Assembly: GCF_020103695.1 (NCBI RefSeq)
Contig: NZ_JAHXBF010000010.1
Span: forward strand, 372,001 to 436,000
DNA length: 64,000 bases
DNA from: Hyalangium versicolor
Lineage (GTDB): Bacteria > Myxococcota > Myxococcia > Myxococcales > Myxococcaceae
Reading direction: 5' to 3'
Positions 36,501 through 44,194 of this stretch are shown here, one piece after another. The notes under the pieces were generated by a model that did no database searches, was not told the origin of the DNA, and worked only from the letters and a program-made list of their open reading frames with translations. Numbering within the stretch: position 1 is the first letter of the stretch; each line of letters starts with the position of its first letter. The translations under genes and the position numbers were made by a program.

Positions 36501-39500
36501 CAACGAGCTGCACTCGCCCAACACGCTGGACGGGTGCGTGGACGGCACGGACTCCACCACGGTCTACAGCAATCGGATCCGGGTGCTCCGGGAGGATGGC
36601 ACGGCCCTCGCGACGGGGAAGAAGGTCCGGATCGAGGTGGAAGTGATGCCCGAGTCCAACGCCTGGCAGTACGACACCCTGGCGCTGTTCACCACAGCGG
36701 ATGCGACGCACCCGTCCTGGACGTACCTCACCACCCTGAAGCCCACGAGCTACAACGCGCAGACGCTCTCGGCGGAGTACGTGTTGCCAGCGGGCAGCCT
36801 GCAGGCGGTGCGAGCCGTCTTCGGATTCGCTGTGGGCAATCAGCCTTGCAACCAGGGAACCAACGCTCCGTTCACCGATCGCGACGACGTGGCCTTCGCG
36901 GTGGGCCAGGAGACGGACACGGTGCCTCCGATGGCCACGCTCACCGCTCCGGCCGACGGAGTGACGGTGAGCGGAACGACCGTAACGCTGACGGCCACGG
37001 CGAGCGACAACTTCGGCGTGGTGGCGGTGGACTTCTACGACGGGCAGACGCCGATCGGCACGGCGACCGCGCCTCCTTACAGCGTGACGTGGAACAGCCG
37101 GAACGGCCCCAACGGCCCGCGCACCCTGACGGCTCGGGCGCGCGATCTGGCCGGGAACGCGGGGGACTCGGCGCCCGTCACGGTGACGGCGGACAACGAC
37201 CAGACGGCCCCGGCCGTCTCGATCAGCGCTCCCGCCGCGGGTGACCGGGTGACGGGAACGGTGACCATCACCGCGGACGCCACGGACAACGTGGGAGTCA
37301 CCAAGGTCGAGTTCTACGAAGGCAGTGCTCGGATCTGCACGGACAGCGTGGCGCCCTTCGTCTGCGGATGGATACCGGGGAGCACGGCCGGTCAGCGCAC
37401 GCTGAGCGCCAGAGCCTACGACGCAGTGGGGAACGTGGGGATCTCGGCACCGGTGACGGTGAACGCAGTGCCCGAGCTCACGCCTCCCACGGTGTCGATC
37501 ACCTGGCCCAGCAGCGGTACGACCCTGGCCGGGGCGGTGACGATCTCGGCGAGCGCGAGCGACACCTCCGGGGTGAGCAAGGTCGAGTTCCTGCTGGATG
37601 GCAGCGTGCTGGGCACCGACACGACGCTCCCGTACAGCTTGAGCTGGGACACGCTGACGGCAAGCAATGGCAGCCACACGCTGGCGGCCAGGGCCACGGA
37701 CATCTACGGCACCGTGGCCACCTCCACGGCGGTGACCGTGCTGGTGGACCGCATGGCCCCCACGGTGGCCATCACCTCACCGGAGAGCGGAGCCACGGTG
37801 TCCGGCGTCGTCACGCTCCAGGCAAGCGCCACGGATGATCAAACGGTGGCGCGGGTGGACTTCTTCGTGGACGGGGCGCTGCTGGCCACGGACACGACCG
37901 CGCCCTTCAGCGCCGACTGGGACAGCGGCTCGTGGGGGAACGGGAGCCACACGCTGACCGCCAAAGCGTATGACGCGGCGAACAACCAGGCCCCGAGCAC
38001 CACCGTGACAGTGAACGCGAACCAGCCGGGCAGCGCCGTATACGACGCCACGCGGCAGGTGCCCACGTGCACCACTTTCGACAGCGTCTGCGACACCACG
38101 AACCTGGTGCAGGGCCGTTACACCACCGAGTCCCATACGCCCAACTCGCTCAACCGCAGTTGCAGTGATGGGCCGGGAGGGACCGTGTACGGGCAGATCG
38201 ACCGGCTGAAGGTGACCAGCATCAACGGAGCGCCCTTCGCGCAGGGCCAGCGCGTGCGGATCGACGCCTACGTGAGCTTCGCCAGCAGCTCGATGGTGAC
38301 GATCGAGCTGTACGCAGCGAGCAACGCCACCAGCCCCACATGGACGAACCTGAAGACGTTCACGGTGAGCGCGCTCAAGCCGATGGTCCTCTCGACGGAG
38401 TACGACCTGCCCTTGGGAGGCTTGCAAGCGGTGCGGGCTCAGTTCCTGGCGCCCGGGAGCGGCACTGGCTCGCCGTGCAACGGCGGCTATTACAACGAAG
38501 TGGACGACTTGGTGTTCGCGGTGGCGACGGACCCGGTGGCGACGCTGACCGCGCCGGCCACCAACGCGCTGGTGCGCGGCACGGTCTCCCTCACCGCGAC
38601 GGTGGCCACCAACGCGACGGTGGCGAAGGTGGAGTTCTACGACGGCACGGCGCTGCTGGGCACCGTGACCAGCGCCCCCTACACCTGGAGCTGGGACACG
38701 ACGTCCGCGGCGGACGGGGAGCACTCGCTGATGGCGAAGGTCTACGACAGCAACGGCCGCGTGGGGACCTCCTCGGCGGTGGCGGTGACGGTGGACAACA
38801 CGCCACCGGGAGTGGCGCTCACCGCTCCGGCGCAGAGTTCGTTCCTGCGAGGCCCCGTGACGTTGTCGGCCACGGCCAACGACACCGTGGGGGTGACGAA
38901 GGTGGAGTTCTATGACGGCACGACGCTGCTCGGGACCTCCACCGCTGCGCCCTACACGCTGAGCTGGAGCACCGGCAGCACGGCGGGGGGAGCCCATACG
39001 CTGACGGCGAAGGCCTACGACGCCGTGGGCAATACGCGCACCTCCGCGTCGGTAGAGGTGACCGTCGACAACCTCGTGCCGTCCGTGTCCATCAGCACTC
39101 CGGCGCGAAACGCCCAGGTCCAGGGAGCCGTCCTGGTCGGCGCCACGGCCAGCGACAACGTGGGCGTGACGAAGGTGGATTTCTACCTGGACGGGGCATT
39201 GCTTGGGACAGCCACCACGGCGCCGTACGCGGTGAGCTGGAACAGCACCACCGTGGCGGATGGAAGCCACTCGCTGATGGCGAAGGCTTACGACGGTGCG
39301 GGCAACGTGGGAACCTCGAGCTCGGTCGCAGTGAGCGCGGACAACACGCTGCCGGACGCAGCACTCACCTCGCCCGCGCCGGGAACACTGCTGAAGGGCA
39401 GTGTGGTGCTCACGGCCTCGGCCAGCGACACCGTGGGGGTGACGAAGGTGCAGTTCTACGACGGCACGATGCTGATCGGCACAGCCGCCGCCTCACCCTA

Positions 39501-40173
39501 CGCGGTGAGCTGGAACACCCTGGGCGCGGCGGACGGAGCCCACACGCTGACGGTGAAGGCCTATGACGGCGCGGGCAATGTCCGCACCTCCGTGGGAGCG
39601 AACGTGACGGTGGACAACACCGCGCCCACCACGGCGATCAGCGGGCCTGCGCAGAACGCCCGGATCCGAGGGATGGTTTCAGTCAACGCCACGGCGAGCG
39701 ACACCGTGGGCGTCACGGCGGTGGAGTTCTACGCAGGTTCGACGCTGATCGGCACGGCGAGCGCGGCGCCGTACACGGTGAACTGGGACAGCACCACCGT
39801 GGCCGATGGAAGCGTGACGCTGAACACGCGAGCCTACGACGCGGCAGGCAACGTGGCGCAGTCCGCGGAAGTCACGATCACCGTGGACAACACGGGGCCG
39901 ACGGTGGCCATCACCTCGCCCGCGAACGGGGCAACGCTGTCAGTGCTGCTCCTGAGCACCACGGTGAGCGCCAGCGCGAGCGACAACGTGGGAGTGGCAC
40001 AGGTGGTCTTCTACGACGGAGCCTCGGTGCTGGGCACGGACACCACCGCGCCCTACAGCGTGAGCTGGAATCTGCTGAGCGCCGCCAGGGGAAATCACAC
40101 CCTGACGGCCAAGGCCTACGACTCGGCGGGCACCGTGACGACCTCCACGGCCGTCACGGTGAAGGTGAACTAG
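33529..40173 (+). CDS. subtilisin-like (S8, proteinase K-type) lipoprotein with about 14 Ig-like domains
   Basis: The 2214-residue protein begins with a lipoprotein signal (MRTLVTLLVAGLVLASCEQ). Residues 50-130 are an I9 propeptide (RYIVVLDEKALAG, DHIYSQALQGFSATMTEAQA, VRYVEEDNEI). The S8 domain follows with triad D166 (VYVFDSGIR), H198 (GSHGTAVAGT) and S354 (GTSLAGAHVAG), and N285 (LAVGNGN) for the oxyanion hole. The spacing fits proteinase K. The consensus GTSMAxPHVAG differs only at neighbouring residues. The rest is about 14 Ig-like repeats with three inserted Cys modules (35046-35568, 36412-36925, 38029-38535). It is probably an outer-surface protease held far from the cell by its repeats, of use in predation or matrix work; that role is inferred. 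Confidence 0.9.
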   Translation: MRTLVTLLVAGLVLASCEQSSLERANEAAASGSMTTAKSFVAGSRLLKSRKAVPSRYIVVLDEKALAGTKAEGLVQQLSGLHGAAVDHIYSQALQGFSATMTEAQAIRLSNDPRVRYVEEDNEISAQSVQSYPTWGLDRIDQQATALDQAYSYDATGNGVHVYVFDSGIRATHGDFGGRVLEGFNTLPDSYGSDIGSHGTAVAGTIGGAKYGVAKGVFLHSVRVLNSQGLASASQLIAGIDWITANHVKPAVANLSLSYDGLESVNAAIARSINAGIFYVLAVGNGNKDVCYNFAPRTPSSPMVVAAATQGSGLDLRADFSNYGPCVDLFAPGQNILSDFGNSDTSWGTIDGTSLAGAHVAGAAALILERHPQATPEQLKAEILRQASPKVAYPGTNTTNLLLYTQSCTGSDVTAPQVVLTGPSAGASLSGPVTLSATASDNASTPAVEFFLGNRMIGSVAAPPYQLTWDSSTASNGPAVLSARAYDSNCNQATGNAVSVTIQNVQNATYDATLGAPVCTAVGSRCDTMELLAGRGSMGPELHAPNTVGGSCADGTDGTYRASPSLERLVVTRSDGTPFSPGKEVRVLATVTASTNAALEALDLYVASDVSNPTWTRIDTLTPNSGGSQILSTTYLLPASGRHILRGVYRSGAGNNSACVPGPLNDHDDLVISVGPQEVDAEPPTVSITYPQEGATITGRTSLTVMASDNFGVQRVEVYDGDTLISTSYRTPYSAYDVLWDSWTQPNGPHTFTARAYDAAGQVTFSAPVHITVDNDHEPPQVTLTAPAEGATLSQYAWLSTRASDNKGVKGISITVDGQSVYYGTSGITQWNTRSVSNGPHVIQAWAYDAAGNASASNVAHVIVDNDLFPPQVTLTAPTSGDFVSGTVSLEASASDDRGMPSVDFYVDGAFVGTDTTAPYAFSWDSASVFNGSHTLAALAFDSGGNQTWSAPLTVVTNTPGNASYDSVLKVPRCDTVTDRCDTRNLVWKRNNELHSPNTLDGCVDGTDSTTVYSNRIRVLREDGTALATGKKVRIEVEVMPESNAWQYDTLALFTTADATHPSWTYLTTLKPTSYNAQTLSAEYVLPAGSLQAVRAVFGFAVGNQPCNQGTNAPFTDRDDVAFAVGQETDTVPPMATLTAPADGVTVSGTTVTLTATASDNFGVVAVDFYDGQTPIGTATAPPYSVTWNSRNGPNGPRTLTARARDLAGNAGDSAPVTVTADNDQTAPAVSISAPAAGDRVTGTVTITADATDNVGVTKVEFYEGSARICTDSVAPFVCGWIPGSTAGQRTLSARAYDAVGNVGISAPVTVNAVPELTPPTVSITWPSSGTTLAGAVTISASASDTSGVSKVEFLLDGSVLGTDTTLPYSLSWDTLTASNGSHTLAARATDIYGTVATSTAVTVLVDRMAPTVAITSPESGATVSGVVTLQASATDDQTVARVDFFVDGALLATDTTAPFSADWDSGSWGNGSHTLTAKAYDAANNQAPSTTVTVNANQPGSAVYDATRQVPTCTTFDSVCDTTNLVQGRYTTESHTPNSLNRSCSDGPGGTVYGQIDRLKVTSINGAPFAQGQRVRIDAYVSFASSSMVTIELYAASNATSPTWTNLKTFTVSALKPMVLSTEYDLPLGGLQAVRAQFLAPGSGTGSPCNGGYYNEVDDLVFAVATDPVATLTAPATNALVRGTVSLTATVATNATVAKVEFYDGTALLGTVTSAPYTWSWDTTSAADGEHSLMAKVYDSNGRVGTSSAVAVTVDNTPPGVALTAPAQSSFLRGPVTLSATANDTVGVTKVEFYDGTTLLGTSTAAPYTLSWSTGSTAGGAHTLTAKAYDAVGNTRTSASVEVTVDNLVPSVSISTPARNAQVQGAVLVGATASDNVGVTKVDFYLDGALLGTATTAPYAVSWNSTTVADGSHSLMAKAYDGAGNVGTSSSVAVSADNTLPDAALTSPAPGTLLKGSVVLTASASDTVGVTKVQFYDGTMLIGTAAASPYAVSWNTLGAADGAHTLTVKAYDGAGNVRTSVGANVTVDNTAPTTAISGPAQNARIRGMVSVNATASDTVGVTAVEFYAGSTLIGTASAAPYTVNWDSTTVADGSVTLNTRAYDAAGNVAQSAEVTITVDNTGPTVAITSPANGATLSVLLLSTTVSASASDNVGVAQVVFYDGASVLGTDTTAPYSVSWNLLSAARGNHTLTAKAYDSAGTVTTSTAVTVKVN
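39917..40173 (+). repeat. near-identical last Ig domain, copy 2 of 2
   Basis: Matches 33097-33346 through the stop codon and seven bases beyond. The upstream Ig repeats of the two genes are less alike, so the ends are more similar than the middles. Confidence 0.8.
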
Positions 40174-40207
40174 GCAGAAGCGACCCTGCCACTTCCATGC
40201 TCACCTG

Positions 40208-40237
40208 GGCCTCTGGTGCGATGAACGCCCAGAGGCC
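40208..40237. terminator. bidirectional terminator
   Basis: GGCCTCTGG/CCAGAGGCC (40208-40216, 40229-40237) is a perfect nine-base stem with a 12-base loop between convergent genes. Its last base is the first base of the stop codon of the minus-strand gene. Confidence 0.65.
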
Positions 40238-41601
40238 TACCGCGGCTCGAGCGGGCAGATCTTGACCGTCAGCGAGCCCGAGTCATTGCCCGCGAAGTAG
40301 TCATTGATGCGGAAGATCAGCTCGTCCGCGGATGCCATCCAGCGGGTGGAGTAGGTGTGGCTGCTGGAGTACGGCCCCCAGTCAGGAGAGGAGTACTCGG
40401 CGGCAAACGGATCCCAGATCTGCATGTCCAGCAGCGTGGGCCCATGGCTCTCATAGTTGTTCGGGATGTCCTGCCAGGGTCCATTGAAGCGAGAGCTGTA
40501 GCGAGCGTCGGCATAGAGGCCGTCGTTGGCGAAGTAGGTGCCACTGACAGTGATCTCGTATTCAGTGCCTGTGATGGCAGGGAAGGAAGTGGGGGGTGGA
40601 TAAGCTTCGCCCCCACCCGGTCCCACAGCCGAGACCTCCTGAGTGACACACGGCGGCGGCACCTCGCAGACGACAACCGAGAGGAACCCAGAGTCATTGC
40701 CCGCGAAGTAATCATTGATACGGACGTTCAACTGATTCGAGGTCGCGGTCCAGCGCGTGGAGTAGACGTGGCTGCTGGCGTAGGGCCCCCAATCGGGAGA
40801 GACATACGCGGAGGTGGATGGATCCCAGAACTGGAGATCAAGCAACGTGGGGCCATGGCTCTCGTAGTTGTTGGGGGTCTCCTGCCAAGGGCCATTGAAG
40901 CGGGAACTGTAGCGGGCGTCCGCGTAGAGGCCGTCATTGGCGAAGTAGGTACCGCTGACGGTGACGTCGTACTCATGGCCCGCCGTAACAGGGAAGGCAG
41001 TCGGAGCCGGGTAGCCTGCTCCACCGCCCGGCGCCACGGCCGTGACCGTCTGCTCGATGCAGGTGGGCGGAACCTCGCAGACCGTGACGGTGAGCGAGCC
41101 GGTGTTGTTGCCCGCGCTGAAGTCCGCGATGCGGAAGTTCAACTGATTGGCGGCCGCTACCCAAGAGGTGGAGTAGCTGTGGTCGGCCGAATACGGACCC
41201 CAGTCGGGAGAGACATACGCAGAGGTGGACGGATCCCAGATCTGCAGGTCCAGCAACGTGGGGCCGTAGCTCTCATAATGGCTGGGAGCATCCTGCCAGG
41301 GACCGTTGAGGCGGGAGCTATAACGAGCATCCGCGTAGAGACCATCATTGGCGAAGTAGGTGCCGCTGACGGTGACCTGGTATTGGCGCCCGGCGATGGC
41401 AGCGAAGGACGTAGGTGCTGGGTAGCCTGTACCGGTCCCCGCAGATACGGCCGTGACCTGCTGCGTGACGCAGCTCGCGCCAAGAGAGGCACGAAGGGTC
41501 GATGAGCCAGGAGCAGCACCCGAGGAGAGAGGTTCCACAGGGTCTGCACAAGCCAGCGAGTGCACGAGGACAAGAGCCGAGAACGCAGGAAGAAACTTCA
41601 T
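40237..41601 (-). CDS. lipoprotein with three tandem PA-IL (LecA)-like beta domains
   Basis: The 454-residue protein starts at ATG 41601 (MKFLPAFSALVLVHSLACADP, a signal with a probable lipobox). Three repeats of about 137 residues open C-V/I-x-Q-x-V-x-A-V. Each contains VSGTYFANDGLYADARYSSR, NGPWQ, YESxGPTLLD, ASPDWGPY-type segments and a closing GND/NSGSLTV. The order of beta strands and the loop N-D-Y-F-A-G-N-D-S-G-S resemble the calcium and galactose site of the Pseudomonas lectin PA-IL, where D and two N ligands lie in a similar GNNSGS loop. The lectin call is an inference from that loop. The repeats are separated by VCEVPPxC linkers whose Cys may form disulphides. Confidence 0.7.
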   Translation of the reverse strand: MKFLPAFSALVLVHSLACADPVEPLSSGAAPGSSTLRASLGASCVTQQVTAVSAGTGTGYPAPTSFAAIAGRQYQVTVSGTYFANDGLYADARYSSRLNGPWQDAPSHYESYGPTLLDLQIWDPSTSAYVSPDWGPYSADHSYSTSWVAAANQLNFRIADFSAGNNTGSLTVTVCEVPPTCIEQTVTAVAPGGGAGYPAPTAFPVTAGHEYDVTVSGTYFANDGLYADARYSSRFNGPWQETPNNYESHGPTLLDLQFWDPSTSAYVSPDWGPYASSHVYSTRWTATSNQLNVRINDYFAGNDSGFLSVVVCEVPPPCVTQEVSAVGPGGGEAYPPPTSFPAITGTEYEITVSGTYFANDGLYADARYSSRFNGPWQDIPNNYESHGPTLLDMQIWDPFAAEYSSPDWGPYSSSHTYSTRWMASADELIFRINDYFAGNDSGSLTVKICPLEPR

Positions 41602-41843
41602 CACGCGACTCCAATGGGGGGATGGGGGAGGGCCAGTGACCGGCAAAGCAGAGATAGCACGACTTCCAATATTCTCAAACTATTCCAGCCCCACGGCAAT
41701 CCGCGCGCGATACCGCTGGTAAACCCCAACGCATGCAACTGCAACACAGTGGCGTATGTTTCAGACACGATAAATTATTATACAAATCCAGAATTAATCT
41801 GCTTACCTGGACAAACCGGCAAATCTGTAAGATCAATCCAGGA
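41602..41843. other. AT-rich divergent intergenic region
   Basis: This 242-base region separates the lectin-like lipoprotein from the beta-helix lipoprotein. From about 41655 to 41830 it is distinctly richer in A and T than the surrounding genes (for example GATAAATTATTATACAAATC at 41769). It probably holds both promoters. A TATTAT/TATACA box near 41776 is a possible -10 for the plus strand. No gene was seen. Confidence 0.45.
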
Positions 41844-44135
41844 ATGATCCTTCAACCTCTCTTGCGCACGACAGTGGTGTTCTTCGTAGGGACCCTCCTC
41901 GGTGGTTGCGGTAGCGGAGAGGAGGAGCAGGTCGACATCAGCGCCACACGCAGCGCTGTCGCGGCGGATCTGGCGTGCACCATTCAGGCAGGAGGCTGCT
42001 CGGAGTTCATCGGCAACGGCTCGGGCTACATCTGGATCGATGGCCGAAACCAGCCAGCGGACCGCTGGGTGGGGAAGACGCTGTGTATCAAGCCGGGGAC
42101 GTATACGGGCGTCGGGCTCTACCAGGTGAATGGCTCCGCGACGCAGCCGGTCGTGCTCACCAACTGCGGTGGGCAGGCCATCCTCAACGCGACCAACGGC
42201 AGTCCGTTCCTCGTCAGCAAGAGCCGTTACCTGAAGATCACAGGCACCGGGAGTTCGGCCCACTTCTATGGGCTGGTTGCGGGCAACTCGACGGGCGGCC
42301 AGGCCCACCTGGATCTTCGAGAGGGGACCTCCGACGTCGAGATCGACCACGTGGAGGTGCGCGGCAACACGACGGGCGGAGTGGGGATCGCCTTCCGCAC
42401 CTACCCTCTGTGTGACGGGACCTGGAGCCGTGGCACCTGGGCTCAGTACAACACGAAGATCCACGACACCTACGTCCATGACACCCAGTACGAGGGCATG
42501 TACATCGGCCCCTCTCACTACGGCTGGATCGCGGCGAACGGCCTCACCCCAGGCTTCGACTGTGGCACCGCGGGGCGACAGTTCGAGGCCGAGGTGATTG
42601 GCCTCGAGGTGATCAACAACCGGCTGGAGAACATCGGCAACGATGGCATCCAGATCGGCGCGGCGACCGCGGGCATGACGGTCCAGCACAACGTCGTCAA
42701 GAACTACGGCCTGCAAGGGAATGAGAGCCACTCCGGGGGGATCATGGTGAACCCGGGCAGCCATGGCCTGATTGACTCGAACTGGATTGAAGCGGTCCAG
42801 CCCTATCGCACCCAGGGCATCGCCTTCCAAGGGACGGGCGGCAGCGTCATCAGCAACAACGTGATCGTCGGGGGACGCTGGGGCGCGATGTTCCTGCGCA
42901 ACTCCGACGCGAACATGGGCGCCTCACTGCCCGACTTCTCCTTCTACAACAACACGGTGGTGGGCTCGACGTACCAGGCGCTGTACTTCTTCTGCAGCGG
43001 ACTGGGCCACCTCTCCTTCGCGAACAACATCGTGGCCGGCACGCCGACTGTCTACGCCGCCAACGGCGGCACCGCGTGTGTCGACTCGCTCAGCCGCCCG
43101 AACCTGTTCAACGTCAACCTGAGCGCGGCGGGGTTCGTCAATCCCTCGACCGGGGACTTCCACCTCCTGCCGACCTCTCCGGCAGTGGGCGTGGGAGTGA
43201 ACCTGTCCGGAGTGGTGCCCTACGACTACGACGGGGTGGCGCGAGGGTCTGGTGCGTATGACCTGGGAGCCTTTGCTCGGCCCGCGTCTCCCGTGAACCA
43301 CGCCCCTACCCTGAGCGCCCCGGGAGCTGTCTCGCTGCTCGAGGGCGAGAGCGCCACGGTGACGCTCGCGGCCTCGGACGTGGACGGGAACGCGCTGACG
43401 TGGAGCGAGGTGAGCGTGCCCTCATTCGTGAAGCTCACGACGAGCAGCGCTGGCGCGAGGACGTATTCGATTGCGCCTTCGCAGAACCAGGTGAGCCAGG
43501 ACACCACTTTCGTCCTGCGAGTCTCGGTGAGTGACGGGAGCCTCAGCACCACGGCGGAGGTGGCGATCACGGTGAGGAACCAGGCGGTCTCCCTCTTCCA
43601 GCCGGTCCGGATCAACCTCAGCGCCGCAGGGGCTCCGGCTCTCCCCACGGGGTGGAATGGCTGGACGCTCACCGGAGCCGCAGGGGACTCGCTGAGCGCG
43701 CTCAAGGACGCCGCGGGCACGGTGACGCCGTACTCCGTGCGAGTCACCCAGGGGTTCGGAAGCTGTTCCTCTGCCGGCGGTGCGACGACGGGGAACAACT
43801 CCGGTGTGCAGCCGGATGGGGTCCTCCAGGGTTATTGCCTGGTGACCCTGGGCTCCGCGAAGGTGCGAGTGGCCGGCCTGAGCGCGGGCAAGGTCTACTC
43901 CCTGTCGCTGATGGCCAGCCGCTCCGCCCAGAGTGGAGTGCGGCTCACGCACTTCGCGGCCCAGAGCCAGCAGGCAGACCTCGAGGCGACGAACAACCAG
44001 CAGACCCTCTCGGTCCTCAGCGGGTTGGTGCCAGATGCGAACGGCGAGCTGGAGCTGTCCGTGAGCAACGCCAGCGGGAGCTCCTATGGCTATCTGAACT
44101 CGCTGGTCCTCTCGGAGAGCGCAGCCCCGCTCTGA
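41844..44135 (+). CDS. lipoprotein with right-handed beta-helix, cadherin-like and C-terminal jelly-roll-like domains
   Basis: The 763-residue protein starts at ATG 41844 with lipobox VGTLLGGCGSGEEE. Residues about 45-480 are a parallel beta-helix, with pectate-lyase-like rungs such as YLKITGTGSSAHFYG, VEIDHVEVRGNTTGGVG, NRLENIGNDGIQIGAAT and NNVIVGGRWGAMFLRNS. This fold is used by polysaccharide lyases and adhesins. Residues 490-590 form an Ig/cadherin-like domain (NHAPTLSAPGAV, ATVTLAASDVDGNALTW). The last 180 residues form a beta-rich domain ending in SSYGYLNSLVLSES. Catalytic Asp or Arg residues could not be confirmed. It is likely a secreted polysaccharide-binding or degrading protein. 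Confidence 0.8.
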   Translation: MILQPLLRTTVVFFVGTLLGGCGSGEEEQVDISATRSAVAADLACTIQAGGCSEFIGNGSGYIWIDGRNQPADRWVGKTLCIKPGTYTGVGLYQVNGSATQPVVLTNCGGQAILNATNGSPFLVSKSRYLKITGTGSSAHFYGLVAGNSTGGQAHLDLREGTSDVEIDHVEVRGNTTGGVGIAFRTYPLCDGTWSRGTWAQYNTKIHDTYVHDTQYEGMYIGPSHYGWIAANGLTPGFDCGTAGRQFEAEVIGLEVINNRLENIGNDGIQIGAATAGMTVQHNVVKNYGLQGNESHSGGIMVNPGSHGLIDSNWIEAVQPYRTQGIAFQGTGGSVISNNVIVGGRWGAMFLRNSDANMGASLPDFSFYNNTVVGSTYQALYFFCSGLGHLSFANNIVAGTPTVYAANGGTACVDSLSRPNLFNVNLSAAGFVNPSTGDFHLLPTSPAVGVGVNLSGVVPYDYDGVARGSGAYDLGAFARPASPVNHAPTLSAPGAVSLLEGESATVTLAASDVDGNALTWSEVSVPSFVKLTTSSAGARTYSIAPSQNQVSQDTTFVLRVSVSDGSLSTTAEVAITVRNQAVSLFQPVRINLSAAGAPALPTGWNGWTLTGAAGDSLSALKDAAGTVTPYSVRVTQGFGSCSSAGGATTGNNSGVQPDGVLQGYCLVTLGSAKVRVAGLSAGKVYSLSLMASRSAQSGVRLTHFAAQSQQADLEATNNQQTLSVLSGLVPDANGELELSVSNASGSSYGYLNSLVLSESAAPL

Positions 44136-44194
44136 CGGCTTCTCCGCGGGGTTGGCAGAAAGCGAGAGGACGTCGGACGAGGCTGATGAGGCTC

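Noticed and set aside
28253..40173. Whether the dense tandem similarity is a mobile element or CRISPR-like array
   Set aside because: The repeats are coding, about 290 bases each, diverged, and in frame within two large genes. There are no short identical direct repeats with unique spacers and no transposase.
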